Under the pieces are notes generated by a model. The model was not told the DNA's origin, searched no databases, and was given only the letters and a program-made list of their open reading frames with translations. A stretch of DNA of 64,000 nt from Cellvibrio sp. UBA7671. GTDB lineage: Bacteria > Pseudomonadota > Gammaproteobacteria > Pseudomonadales > Cellvibrionaceae. The stretch's first letter is position 1, and each line of letters begins with the position of its first letter. Location: positions 372,001-436,000 of the forward strand of contig DLHJ01000003.1 of NCBI GenBank assembly GCA_002483145.1, read 5' to 3'. A program made the position numbers and the translations under genes. This document shows, piece by piece, positions 46,543-55,130 of this stretch.

Positions 46543-47442
46543 TCAATTCAGCGATTTATTTGCACGCAATCGTTCGGCCATCAAATCAATAAAGCTGCGA
46601 ATTTTTGTCGCGGCATAACGGCCTTCGCGATGCAAAATATGGATCGGCACCGGTGCTGGCTCAAATTCACTCAACACAATTTTCAACTTGCCGGATTCCA
46701 ACTCAGGTGCAACCTGATATGACATTACGCGGGTAATACCCAAACCGCGCACCGCCGCTTCAATCGCAGAATCATTGCTGGTCACACTTAAACGCGGCTT
46801 GATCCGCACAGTGAATGGCTTGTCATCCTGCATAAAACGCCACTCGATATTTGTACCCAGATTGGTCGCCACGATAATGGGGTGATTGGTTAGCGCCTCC
46901 GGATTGCCGGGCAAACCATTGCGGGCAAGGTAATCCGGCGAGGCACAGAGCACCCGGCGCACACTGCCCACACGCAGCGCTTTAAAACTGGAATCGCCCA
47001 GTTCGCCAATGCGCAGCGCAACATCCACACCCTCTTCCAATAAATTCACCACGCGATCCACAAATAACGCCGACACTTCAGTCGCCGGAAAACGCTGCAA
47101 ATAATCCACTATGCCCGGCATCACATAGATGCGCCCGAACAGCACCGGTGCGGTCACCGTCAAATGCCCGCGCGGCTCAGTGTTGATACCGATGGCAGCC
47201 TCATCTGCTTCATCCGCCGCCACAAGCACGCGCCGCGCGTCTTCCAGATAGCGCTGCCCGGCGTCGGTGACGCGCACATAACGCGTGGTGCGATTCAGGA
47301 GCCTAACCCCGAGGCGCGCCTCCAGATCGGCCACCGCGCGCGTAGCAACTGGCGGCGATATGCCCAAACGCCGCGCCGCCGCTGCAAATCCTTCGGATTC
47401 AGCGACCGCAACATAAATCTGCATTTCGGTGAGTCTATCCAT
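46543..47442 (-). CDS. LysR-family transcriptional regulator
   Basis: A 299-residue regulator with an N-terminal winged helix (residues 4-63, FAAAARRLGISPPVATRAVADLEARLG) and a C-terminal co-inducer domain (about 90-290). It is divergent from the cluster starting at 47557 across a 114-bp gap, the usual position for a LysR protein controlling its neighbours. The inducer is unknown. Length and arrangement are typical. Confidence 0.94.
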   Translation of the reverse strand: MDRLTEMQIYVAVAESEGFAAAARRLGISPPVATRAVADLEARLGVRLLNRTTRYVRVTDAGQRYLEDARRVLVAADEADEAAIGINTEPRGHLTVTAPVLFGRIYVMPGIVDYLQRFPATEVSALFVDRVVNLLEEGVDVALRIGELGDSSFKALRVGSVRRVLCASPDYLARNGLPGNPEALTNHPIIVATNLGTNIEWRFMQDDKPFTVRIKPRLSVTSNDSAIEAAVRGLGITRVMSYQVAPELESGKLKIVLSEFEPAPVPIHILHREGRYAATKIRSFIDLMAERLRANKSLN

Positions 47443-47556
47443 GGATTATTCCAGTTTTGAAAACAATCAATTAATAAACGTGAGTATTCTTCACATTGAT
47501 GGCAATTGGCAATATGGGTTCCACAGATTTGTTAGTCACCTTACGAGGAACACACC

Positions 47557-48096
47557 ATGAGCCGTATCAACACCGTCACCAATCAAACCGCCTCTGCCGA
47601 ACAGGCCGCACTGTTTAGCGCTATCGAGCAGCAAATCGGCAGAGTGCCCAATTTCCTGCGCGTATTTGCCAACTCCCCCGCCGCGTTGCGCGCATTTCTC
47701 GGCCTGTACGGAATTGCCAATGAAGGCAGTTTGAATGCACAAACCCGCGAGCGAATCGCACTCGCATTAGCGCAACAAAACGCCTGCGAATATTGTTTAT
47801 CGGCGCACACCGCGATTGGTAAAAATGCAGGATTAAACGGCGCCGAGATTGAAGCTAATCGCAACGGCACCAGTCAGGATGCCAAAGCAGCCGTAGCCGT
47901 AAAACTGGCGCGCTCGCTGGTCGAGCACAAGGGCGACATCACCACCGCTGAAATAATTGAAGCGCGCAATGCAGGCTATTCCGATGCAGAGATAGTAGAA
48001 ATAATTACCCACGTTGGCATGAATTTACTGACCAATATTTTGGGCAAAGCCAGCCGTGTGGAAATTGACTTCCCCAAAATTGCACTGAATGACTAA
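47557..48096 (+). CDS. Carboxymuconolactone decarboxylase (AhpD-like) protein
   Basis: A 179-residue CMD/AhpD-like protein. The redox pair is in NACEYCLSAHTAIGK (CxxC with His three residues on), in the core helix; family-typical RVPNFLRVFANSP precedes it. Such proteins act as peroxidase-linked disulfide reductases or alkylhydroperoxidases. First gene of a cluster of four plus-strand genes opposite the LysR gene; spacing to the next gene is 49 bp. Confidence 0.92.
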   Translation: MSRINTVTNQTASAEQAALFSAIEQQIGRVPNFLRVFANSPAALRAFLGLYGIANEGSLNAQTRERIALALAQQNACEYCLSAHTAIGKNAGLNGAEIEANRNGTSQDAKAAVAVKLARSLVEHKGDITTAEIIEARNAGYSDAEIVEIITHVGMNLLTNILGKASRVEIDFPKIALND

Positions 48097-48145
48097 ACGC
48101 AAATCGATGCTGTGAATATCCGCGTTATCAACGGAGGAGCTAATT

Positions 48146-48769
48146 ATGTCGCGCGCATTTTCTGATATCACTTTCACACCAAGCGTTAAAGCCACACAGG
48201 AACAATACGGCACCCGCGAAGGCAATCGCAATTTTGAATTGGCGGATGATCCACGCAATGAATTAACAGAAACTGAAATTCAATTCATTCAGGCGCGCGA
48301 CAGTTTTTATCAGGCGACAGTAGCGGAAAATGGCTGGCCGTATGTGCAACATCGCGGTGGCCCGATTGGCTTTTTAAAAGTGCTGGATGCGCGCACCATT
48401 GGTTTTGCCGATTTTCGCGGCAATCGCCAATACCTGAGCGTGGGCAATATTAATGCAGATGATCGCATCAGCATGATACTTATGGATTATCCACGGCGCC
48501 GCCGGTTAAAGCTTTGGGGCCGCGCGCGTATTGTGCATGAGAGCGAACAACCGGAGATTATTGCTGCGCTGGAAGATCCCACGTATCGCGCTCGCATCGA
48601 GCGGGCGATTGTAATCACCATCGAAGCGTTTGATTGGAATTGTCCACAGCACATTACGCCGCGTTTTAGCGAAGATGAAATACGCGCGTATGTGGAGCCC
48701 ATCATTACCGAGAATGAAAATTTAAAAGCACAATTGCAAATATTGCTAAAAAACCAACCAACCGATTAA
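48146..48769 (+). CDS. Pyridoxamine 5'-phosphate oxidase family protein
   Basis: A 207-residue flavin- or cofactor-binding split-barrel protein of the PPOX family. The core is YQATVAENGWPYVQHRGGPIG with ISMILMDYPRRRRLKLWGRA. The ATG follows GGAGGAGCTAATT, with a good ribosome-binding site. Substrate unknown; FMN- or F420-type reductions are typical of the superfamily. Second gene of the LysR-linked cluster. Confidence 0.9.
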   Translation: MSRAFSDITFTPSVKATQEQYGTREGNRNFELADDPRNELTETEIQFIQARDSFYQATVAENGWPYVQHRGGPIGFLKVLDARTIGFADFRGNRQYLSVGNINADDRISMILMDYPRRRRLKLWGRARIVHESEQPEIIAALEDPTYRARIERAIVITIEAFDWNCPQHITPRFSEDEIRAYVEPIITENENLKAQLQILLKNQPTD

Positions 48770-48798
48770 TCAGTCACTGAAAAAAGGAAAGACAACCC

Positions 48799-49410
48799 AT
48801 GCTGACACTTTATGAATTTGGCCTATCCGGCAACTGCCACAAGGTTCGCCTGTTGCTATCGCTATTGGGTTTGCAATACCAAAGCAAGTTGCTGAACAGT
48901 GCTGCACGCGAACACAAACGTGACGATTTTTTACGTTTGAATCCTTTTGGACAAACGCCAGTTTTAACCGATGGCGATACGGTTGTGCGCGATAGCCAAG
49001 CAATTTTAGCGTACCTCGCGCGCACTTATGGTGCTGATGACTGGTTTCCACAAGATCCAGCGAAGGCAGCCGAAGTGATGAGCTGGCTTTCAACCGCTGC
49101 CAATGAAGTGGCGCGCGGCCCCAATGCAATGCGCCTGCATCACAAATTTGGCCGCGCCATAAATATGGACGAAGCCACGCAAATTACCGCTCAACTATTA
49201 TCGGTATTAAATTTGCATTTACGCTCACATCAGTGGCTCGCCAATAACACACTGACGATTGCCGATATTGCGGTCTATCCCTATATCGCATTGGTCAATG
49301 AAGGCAAGTTTGATATTGCACCTTATGTGTATGTGCAAAGCTGGATGAAGCGAATAGAACAGTTGGCCGGATATGTCAGCATGCCCGGCATACAACATTT
49401 TGCAGAATAA
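48799..49410 (+). CDS. Glutathione S-transferase family protein
   Basis: A 203-residue GST. The thioredoxin-fold half begins MLTLYEFGLSGNCHKVRLLL with Ser/Cys near the active site, and has the cis-proline segment NPFGQTPVLTDGDTVVRDSQ. The helical half contains DEATQITAQLLSVLNLHLRS and TLTIADIAVYPYIAL, with the conserved Asp of the N-capping box. Ribosome-binding site AAAGGAAAG. Detoxification of electrophiles is the likely role; the substrate is not predictable. Confidence 0.93.
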   Translation: MLTLYEFGLSGNCHKVRLLLSLLGLQYQSKLLNSAAREHKRDDFLRLNPFGQTPVLTDGDTVVRDSQAILAYLARTYGADDWFPQDPAKAAEVMSWLSTAANEVARGPNAMRLHHKFGRAINMDEATQITAQLLSVLNLHLRSHQWLANNTLTIADIAVYPYIALVNEGKFDIAPYVYVQSWMKRIEQLAGYVSMPGIQHFAE

Positions 49411-49442
49411 TCGTTTTAATTTTCTTGTAGAGGTAATTACGC

Positions 49443-49913
49443 ATGACTGAATCACGCCCACCATTACCACCCTTCACCCGCGCAACTGCCATCCAGAAAG
49501 TGCGCGCCGCCGAAGATGGCTGGAACAATCGCGACCCACACAAAGTATCACTCGCTTACACAGTTGACAGCCAATGGCGCAATCGCCATGAATTCCCTAA
49601 AGGCCGGGCGGAGATTGTGGAATTTTTAACGCGCAAATGGACGAAAGAAAAAGAATATCGATTAATTAAAGAGCTGTGGGCTTACGAAGGTAACCGCATC
49701 GCCGTACGTTTTGCCTACGAATGGCACGACGATGCAGGCCAGTGGTTTCGCTCCTACGGTAATGAAAATTGGGAATTTGATGAAAACGGCTTGATGCAAA
49801 AACGTTACGCAAGCATTAACGATTTACCTATTGCAGAAAGCGAGCGGAAATTTCATTGGCCGCAAGGCCGCCGCCCCGATGATCACCCAGGCTTGAGTGA
49901 TTTAGGGTTGTAA
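49443..49913 (+). CDS. DUF1348 (NTF2-like) family protein
   Basis: A 156-residue protein of DUF1348: [25 protein letters not shown]-like [13 protein letters not shown], and the C-terminal [20 protein letters not shown] are signatures of this family. A lone NTF2-like cone, cytoplasmic. Its function is not established. It is the last of the four plus-strand genes opposite LysR; its transcript reaches the structured insertion described next. Confidence 0.92.
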   Translation: MTESRPPLPPFTRATAIQKVRAAEDGWNNRDPHKVSLAYTVDSQWRNRHEFPKGRAEIVEFLTRKWTKEKEYRLIKELWAYEGNRIAVRFAYEWHDDAGQWFRSYGNENWEFDENGLMQKRYASINDLPIAESERKFHWPQGRRPDDHPGLSDLGL

Positions 49914-49935
49914 TATTCTTTAAATTAAACCATGA

Positions 49936-50122
49936 AAAATGCCGCAACATATGCGCAATGCTGTTTACTTAAGATTATTTTCAGCTTTGTTTAGTCGTCA
50001 TCCTCGCGAAAGCGGGGATCCATAAACCGCGATTGTTATCGTAAAGCTGGACTCCCGCGTTCGCGAGAGTGACGACAAATCCTTAAGTGAACAGCATTAC
50101 GCAACATGTGCGGCATTTTTTT
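49936..50122. terminator. Terminator whose loop carries an insertion
   Basis: Arms AAAAATGCCGCA (49936-49947) and TGCGGCATTTTT (about 50108-50120) with T/A runs form a terminator between the convergent DUF1348 gene and aroA. They are now about 160 bases apart because of the inserted element. Removing the insertion and one duplicated flank leaves a perfect 12-bp stem with a 5-base loop. Confidence 0.7.
49957..50098. mobile_element. MITE/REPIN-like element
   Basis: A 142-bp non-coding element with 17-bp terminal inverted repeats, AATGCTGTTTACTTAAG at the left and its near-complement at the right (one mismatch). Inside is a second inverted pair of about 29 bp (49994-50022 and 50048-50076), starting GTCGTCATCC and related to REP sequences. 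The flanks GCAACATATGCG (49944-49955) and GCAACATGTGCG (50101-50112) are direct repeats with 11 of 12 matches, like a target-site duplication. No transposase inside; it must be mobilised in trans if still active. Confidence 0.7.
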
Positions 50123-50153
50123 TGCGCTAAACAATTAGCAATCAACAAATTGT

Positions 50154-51440
50154 TTATTTAACGACTGAGCCAAACACGTCAAAGTAGGTCGGGAAAGTTT
50201 TGGCTGTACATTTCGGATCATTAATACGCACAGGTACGCCGCCAAAAGTCGCGAGCGAAAAACACATCGCCATACGGTGATCGTCGTAGGTATCAATCGC
50301 CGCATTCGCAATTAAATTTTTCACCGGCGTAATGCGCAACCAATCTTCACCTTCTTCCACTATTGCGCCGAGCTTGCGCAACTCCGTCGCCATCGCCGAA
50401 ATACGATCGGTTTCTTTCACACGCCAGCTGGCGATATTGGTCAAGCGCGAGGGGCCATCGCAAAAGAGCGCAACGACGGCGAGCGTCATGGCCGCATCGG
50501 GGATGTGGTTGAAATCGCGATCAAAAGCTTTGAGTGGCAATGATGGAGCGGAGGCTTCAATCCAGTTTTCCCCTTTGGTAATGGTCACACCGATTGCTTC
50601 CAGCGCATCGGCAAACGCAACATCGCCCTGGATACTCTTTGCGCCCACACCCTGCACACGCAGCGGGCCAGCACCCAGAGCGCCCGCAGCGAGGAAATAA
50701 GACGCAGAAGACGCATCGCCTTCTACATATACAGTCGTCGGGCTGGCATAACCGGTCGCCGCTGGAACAGTGAAACGTTCCCAGCCATCGCGCACTACGT
50801 TTACGCCGAACTGCGCCATCAACTTGAGGGTGATTTCAATATAGGGTTTTGAGATCAGCTCACTCACCAATTCGATTTGGGTTTCTTTGCCAGTCATCGG
50901 CAATGCCATCAGCAAGGCCGTAAGGAATTGGCTAGAGACGTCGCCACGAATTTTGATGCTGCCATTAGCAGCGATTTGCGCGGGCTTGATCAGCAAGGGT
51001 GGAAAGCCTTCCTGCCCGAGATAAGTAATGTCCGCGCCGATTTGACGCAATGCATCCACCAGATCGCCAATCGGGCGCTCGTGCATACGCGCAACGCCGT
51101 GCAATTTGTAAGTCCCGCCACTCAGCGCCAGCGCTGCCGTCAGCGGGCGAAACGCAGTACCGGCGTTGCCAAGAAACAGATCCGCCTCTTTATTAGGAAA
51201 GCTACCGCCGGTGCCTACCACGCGATAATCGTTCTCTCCCGTTTTAGTCACACTCACGCCCAAAGCCGCCAAGGCTTCCAGCATGCGGTCGGTATCGTCA
51301 GATTTCAGCAGATCGCGGATATCCGTCTCCCCTGAGGCCAGCGCCGCCAGCAACAAGGTGCGGTTGGAGATACTCTTGGAACCGGGCAATTGCACAGTGC
51401 CCTGGGCGCGGGTAACGGGAGCGAGATCGAGAAATTCCAT
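50154..51440 (-). CDS. aroA: 3-phosphoshikimate 1-carboxyvinyltransferase (EPSP synthase)
   Basis: AroA joins phosphoenolpyruvate to shikimate 3-phosphate in the sixth step of chorismate synthesis. The 428-residue protein has [15 protein letters not shown] near the N-terminus, [19 protein letters not shown] (PEP site), [15 protein letters not shown], and [11 protein letters not shown] with conserved Lys/Glu/Arg. Start ATG 51440 is preceded by AGGTCCACG; a longer in-frame start 34 codons upstream would overlap the tRNA promoter side. It has the class I length and motif set. It is divergent from tRNA-Met and convergent with the LysR-linked cluster. Confidence 0.96.
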   Translation of the reverse strand: MEFLDLAPVTRAQGTVQLPGSKSISNRTLLLAALASGETDIRDLLKSDDTDRMLEALAALGVSVTKTGENDYRVVGTGGSFPNKEADLFLGNAGTAFRPLTAALALSGGTYKLHGVARMHERPIGDLVDALRQIGADITYLGQEGFPPLLIKPAQIAANGSIKIRGDVSSQFLTALLMALPMTGKETQIELVSELISKPYIEITLKLMAQFGVNVVRDGWERFTVPAATGYASPTTVYVEGDASSASYFLAAGALGAGPLRVQGVGAKSIQGDVAFADALEAIGVTITKGENWIEASAPSLPLKAFDRDFNHIPDAAMTLAVVALFCDGPSRLTNIASWRVKETDRISAMATELRKLGAIVEEGEDWLRITPVKNLIANAAIDTYDDHRMAMCFSLATFGGVPVRINDPKCTAKTFPTYFDVFGSVVK

Positions 51441-51556
51441 CGTGGACCTGTTTAAAAAGTGGAAGGCCGAGGGAGGCCAAAAAAAGAAAGTGCGCATCAT
51501 ACCCGCATCAGTCCTCGCCCGCACCCCTGAAGTTCTCGCCAACCACGAATTTGGGG

Positions 51557-51585
51557 TTGACAGCCCGCCCCTCTATCGCCAAAAT
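51557..51585 (+). promoter_or_regulatory. tRNA-Met promoter
   Basis: A perfect -35 TTGACA (51557-51562) and a -10 CAAAAT (51580-51585) are 17 bp apart, followed by a GC-rich discriminator GCGCGCC. This is a stable-RNA promoter layout, starting near 51592, just before the tRNA. Confidence 0.75.
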
Positions 51586-51600
51586 GCGCGCCTCATTTAT

Positions 51601-51677
51601 GGCTAGATAGCTCAGCCGGTTAGAGCACAGCACTCATAATGCTGGGGTCGGCGGTTCAAGTCCGCCTCTAGCTACCA
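51601..51677 (+). tRNA. tRNA-Met (CAT), elongator type
   Basis: A complete 77-nt cloverleaf. Anticodon stem CAGCA/TGCTG with loop CTCATAA (anticodon CAT), T arm GGCGG/CCGCC with loop TTCAAGT, encoded CCA. The acceptor GGCTAGA pairs with TCTAGCT, so the first pair is G-U, which is unusual. The acceptor sequence argues against tRNA-Ile2. Its 3' end is probably the ICE attachment site. Confidence 0.9.
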
Positions 51678-51686
51678 TATAAGAGA

Positions 51687-51716
51687 ACCCATCCCGCATC
51701 TGCGGGGTGGTTTTTT
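51687..51716 (+). terminator. Terminator after tRNA-Met
   Basis: A 9-bp stem CCATCCCGC/GCGGGGTGG (one T-G pair) with a short loop, followed by six Ts. It ends the tRNA transcript and separates it from parA. Confidence 0.8.
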
Positions 51717-51775
51717 CAAGAGACTTGTGTCTGAAGATGCGTTTCGTTAACTAACTGTTAATGAGGACATCGAAG

Positions 51776-52618
51776 ATGCCAGCAAAGTCTAAAATCTACG
51801 GAATAATATGCACTAAAGGCGGTGTGGGTAAAACCACAATTACGGCTAATCTCAGTGCAATATTAGCGGATATGAACCAGCGTGTTTTACTGGTTGATGC
51901 CGACCCCCAGCAATCCCTCTCCCGCGTTTACCCACTTGAATACCAAGCACCGTTTGGCCTGACCCAGGTTTATCGGTCTGCCAATGCCGACTCGTGTATA
52001 TCCAAAACCAACATCCCCAATTTGGATATCGTAATCAACGATGACCCGCAAGGCGAGCATATAACCACCTTTTTACGTGAGTCAGTCACTCACTTTCAGC
52101 ACCTCTATGTTGCCTTACAAGCACTGGATTACGACTACATCCTGATAGATACACAGGGTGCTAAAGGAATCATCCAGGAATCTGTAATTTTTGCTGCCGA
52201 TATCCTTATCTCCCCCATTAAACCCCAAGTTCTCGATACCCGAGAGTTTCTGCACGGCACGATTGAGTTAGTGAATAAATTCAAGCCGCGCCCTGGTTTT
52301 ATGAGCGTAACTGGCCGCCCACTTCCACCGATCAAAGTTTTGATCAACATGTGGGACAGAACCAGCACAGCCTCCGGCATTGCCAACGAATTACGCAGCC
52401 AATTTGATCAAGCGGTCGATGGCCAAGTCACCGTACTCAATACCGTTATCCCTCTGCTAAAGCCCTATTCAGAAGCCAACGGCCTAGGTATCCCAGTCCA
52501 TCGCCATGAAGTGGCTCGCTCAGGTCCTACAAAATCAGCGCTCTACACCATGCTGGAGCTGATCCAGGAGCTTGAGCCAAAACTGCTGGGCATCAAACCC
52601 CAGTGGAAAGCAGTGTAA
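51776..52618 (+). CDS. parA: ParA-type partition ATPase (Soj)
   Basis: A 280-residue Walker-type ATPase for stable inheritance of the element. The deviant Walker A KGGVGKTTITANLSA starts at residue 14, Walker A' is VLLVDADPQQSLS, and a later DYDYILIDTQGA carries the Walker B aspartate. I use ATG 51776, 11 bases after GAGGA; the ATG at 51761 lacks a ribosome-binding site. In PFGI-1-class elements soj lies at one end of the integrated element, next to the tRNA, as here. It is followed closely by a small gene and parB. Confidence 0.94.
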   Translation: MPAKSKIYGIICTKGGVGKTTITANLSAILADMNQRVLLVDADPQQSLSRVYPLEYQAPFGLTQVYRSANADSCISKTNIPNLDIVINDDPQGEHITTFLRESVTHFQHLYVALQALDYDYILIDTQGAKGIIQESVIFAADILISPIKPQVLDTREFLHGTIELVNKFKPRPGFMSVTGRPLPPIKVLINMWDRTSTASGIANELRSQFDQAVDGQVTVLNTVIPLLKPYSEANGLGIPVHRHEVARSGPTKSALYTMLELIQELEPKLLGIKPQWKAV

Positions 52619-52629
52619 GGAGACGAAAA

Positions 52630-52815
52630 ATGGACAAGCATGTCATCAACGCTTCACTGGTCCCTGCTCATGCAGAGGAACAATTGGATTGGGTTCACTC
52701 ACTGGAGCCAACCCATATCAATCTGGTACCGGACACTGTAGCCCCCATAACACGCATCGGAAAATCGCGCCTCTTTGAGAACTCGATTGCAGGGAGCGCC
52801 GCTGATGAACGATAA
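52630..52815 (+). CDS. Small ICE protein between parA and parB
   Basis: A 61-residue protein of no recognised family, with a strong ribosome-binding site (AAGGAGACGAAAA) eight bases before ATG 52630. The sequence is soluble and mixed (ASLVPAHAEEQLDWVHSL), without TM segments. Its last 11 bases overlap the parB start, implying translational coupling. It may be an accessory partition factor; this is by position only. Confidence 0.65.
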   Translation: MDKHVINASLVPAHAEEQLDWVHSLEPTHINLVPDTVAPITRIGKSRLFENSIAGSAADER

Positions 52816-54538
52816 AAATAAAAGTGCCGCTGCAGGGATCGGAGCTTTACTGCAAAAGCCTCACTTTGGCGGCAACACCGCTGGCGCAATGCCTCCCGAT
52901 CCGGCCATTCCAACACGAATCATTGCCACTCTCGATGAGGTGGTGGCCTACGTGGACAACCCGCGCCAAACACAAAACCCAATGTTCGATGAGATTAAGG
53001 AATCCATCCGAAATCGAGGGCTTGACCATGCACCCAATGTGACCCGTAAAAATCCAGCTGACCCTTACATGATTAAGGATGGTGGAAATACGCGATTGCA
53101 AATTCTCCGGGAGCTATGGGAAGAAACGGGTGATGAAAAGTTCTATCGGTTGAACTTGATGTTTCACCCTTGGAAAAATCAGCTGGATATGCTGATTGGT
53201 CACGCCGTTGAAAACGAATTGCGTGGCGGGATGCTTTTTATTGAGCGTGCATTGCATGCGAAGAAAATTAAACAGGAGATTGAAGAAAGCGAAAATATTT
53301 CACTTTCTACTAATGCGTTTGCTAAGCGCCTTACTGCAGAAGGTTGGTCGATGAATGATTCCAACCTTGGACAGATGCTCTACGCTGAGGAAACCTTATT
53401 TCCAGTTATACCTGAGGCGTTTTGGTCTGGGATTGGAAGGGACGCTGTAAAAAAAATTAGGAAGCTGCTCGACAGTTGCCGCACCTATTGGGAGTCAGTA
53501 GCTCAACCGGAGGAAGGTGATTTTGATGGAATCTGGAAAGCTGTATTCCAACGATTGGATGGCGATGGATTCGATGTGGAAACTGCCGAGTATCAATTAT
53601 GCGGCGAGATGGCGCAGAAGCTGGATGGCCCCGTTTTATCTGTCACTGCGCAAGTACAAGCGATTGGCGGTGGCCGCAAAGATAATCTGACGCGCCCCAC
53701 CCATCTGGTGATCGAGCCACCCACGGAGCCAGAGCGCAAACCTACGCCACCAACAAAGGGAGCTAGCGCAAATAAACCGGAAACTGCCGTTCAGCGTGGA
53801 ACTGAACAAAAAACACAGGAAGCTGGTAGCGATGAAACCTCAGTCGGAGTGCAGAGCACATTTGCTTCGCCTCCGGAGAATGTAAGAGCGACAGAGGAAG
53901 CTGGTGGAGTCCCGCCGATAGCCTCTGTGCCCTTTCAACCCAATATGGATGGCCCATCGATAGATGAAATTTTGGGCTTCCGCAAGTACGGCCTCGGGGA
54001 GATTCCCGCTGGTACTCCTCTACTCTATCGGCTTTACCCGCAAGACGACACGCTCACACTGCAAGAGCGTGCGGCTAATGCAGCGTATCAATATGCCAAA
54101 ACATTTCAGCTTGAAAGCGCACTGGTAAACCTTTGTGGTCAACCTGGCAGGCATATCGGTTTTGATGTGTTACCTCGCGGGATTACGCAGATGGATGCGC
54201 AGGGCGCACATTGGGCAACACTGCATGTATACGCCAACATTTTATCGTTCGATCGACACAATAAATTAATCAACGATTGGGCGGCCATGAATGGAGGCGA
54301 ATTCAATATCGATGATTTTGTCGAGGTAATGACACTCATCACCGTTGCTCGCTCAACGATGATGGGCATTTTGGCTCGCGACGAGAACAACAAAGCCTAT
54401 GGTCAGCTTTGGGAGTGCTTGTGCGAACTAGAAGCGGTTAGTGGTGTTCTTTTGACCCGAACACTTGAAGAATCTGCACGCTTTGATGATGAGCCAAATC
54501 CTGCCTTTAGCAGCACTCAAAGCAATGGAGGTGCATGA
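52805..54538 (+). CDS. ICE-type ParB protein (PFGI-1 class)
   Basis: A 577-residue ParB-superfamily protein of the PFGI-1 ICE class. The N-terminal ParB/Srx-like domain (about 35-130) has VVAYVDNPRQTQNPMFDEIK and a C-terminal boundary PYMIKDGGNTRLQIL; a helix-turn-helix region follows (about 155-200, NAFAKRLTAEGWSMNDS). A Pro/Thr/Glu-rich linker (about 300-390) leads to a conserved C-terminal domain of unknown fold. Start ATG 52805 has GGGAG upstream. Such proteins combine partition with element maintenance. Its TGA overlaps the next start (ATGATG). Confidence 0.88.
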   Translation: MNDKNKSAAAGIGALLQKPHFGGNTAGAMPPDPAIPTRIIATLDEVVAYVDNPRQTQNPMFDEIKESIRNRGLDHAPNVTRKNPADPYMIKDGGNTRLQILRELWEETGDEKFYRLNLMFHPWKNQLDMLIGHAVENELRGGMLFIERALHAKKIKQEIEESENISLSTNAFAKRLTAEGWSMNDSNLGQMLYAEETLFPVIPEAFWSGIGRDAVKKIRKLLDSCRTYWESVAQPEEGDFDGIWKAVFQRLDGDGFDVETAEYQLCGEMAQKLDGPVLSVTAQVQAIGGGRKDNLTRPTHLVIEPPTEPERKPTPPTKGASANKPETAVQRGTEQKTQEAGSDETSVGVQSTFASPPENVRATEEAGGVPPIASVPFQPNMDGPSIDEILGFRKYGLGEIPAGTPLLYRLYPQDDTLTLQERAANAAYQYAKTFQLESALVNLCGQPGRHIGFDVLPRGITQMDAQGAHWATLHVYANILSFDRHNKLINDWAAMNGGEFNIDDFVEVMTLITVARSTMMGILARDENNKAYGQLWECLCELEAVSGVLLTRTLEESARFDDEPNPAFSSTQSNGGA

Positions 54539-55083
54539 TGCAAAATCATTACCTCGCATTAATTAATCAACAAATCCTGTTAGCGGCGGCCGATGCGCTA
54601 CGCACGCAGGATGCCCACCTCATTAATCAATTGGGACTCGGCTCGATTGATGAAACTACTGCAAACCAACTCAAGCAAGTCAGTGCGGATCGCTTGGCAT
54701 GTTTAAGCAACTTTCGCGGCACCTTGCTGGATGTGCGCCTCAACGCGCAAAACCTGCGTATTTTTCTCGGTTTCGCCAATGACAAGGTGGGCGAAGATGA
54801 CCTCATCAACAAGGCCATACGCGCCGGTATGCGCCAGACCATGCTCGAAGAACTGAAAGGTATAGGCCGTAGGGAGTTTTCCTCCCGGCGTGAACGCATG
54901 GGGTTACCGGAACATACACGCGGGCGAATTGAAGTGCTGGGCGAAAGTGATGAACTCAAGGTTCTAAAAGTTTGGGGAAAGTTGACGCATATCAGCGACC
55001 CCTTGGAACGATACCTGGCACTACACAGTGAGACCGGTATTGGATTGGATCAGGCCTATATCACCATCAAACAGTTAGCCTGA
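54535..55083 (+). CDS. DUF2857 family ICE protein
   Basis: A 182-residue helical protein of DUF2857, found only in ICEs and pathogenicity islands after the ICE-type parB. Characteristic segments are QLKQVSADRLACLSNFRGTL and AIRAGMRQTMLEELKGIGRR. Its start is one of two overlapping ATGs (54535 or 54538) at the parB stop. A C-terminal domain with LHSETGIGLDQAYITIKQLA follows. The function is not known; it probably takes part in element replication or regulation. Confidence 0.88.
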   Translation: MMQNHYLALINQQILLAAADALRTQDAHLINQLGLGSIDETTANQLKQVSADRLACLSNFRGTLLDVRLNAQNLRIFLGFANDKVGEDDLINKAIRAGMRQTMLEELKGIGRREFSSRRERMGLPEHTRGRIEVLGESDELKVLKVWGKLTHISDPLERYLALHSETGIGLDQAYITIKQLA

Positions 55084-55103
55084 CCTAATAAGGAATGTGT
55101 GCG

Positions 55104-55130
55104 ATGAATGTTGAGCAATCAGACCTATGA
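55104..55130 (+). CDS. Eight-codon leader peptide
   Basis: A tiny frame ATG AAT GTT GAG CAA TCA GAC CTA TGA (MNVEQSDL) lies between the DUF2857 gene and the next gene; its TGA overlaps the next ATG (ATGA). AAGGA lies 11 bases upstream, while the larger gene has no ribosome-binding site of its own. It could be a leader whose translation governs the next gene. Confidence 0.4.
   Translation: MNVEQSDL

Noticed and set aside
51283-51606. Plus-strand frame running from aroA through the tRNA-Met promoter
   Set aside because: Antisense to aroA and covers the promoter; no ribosome-binding site.
52572-52778. Frame overlapping the parA 3' end
   Set aside because: The small gene at 52630 in another frame has a good ribosome-binding site and coupled stop; this one has none.
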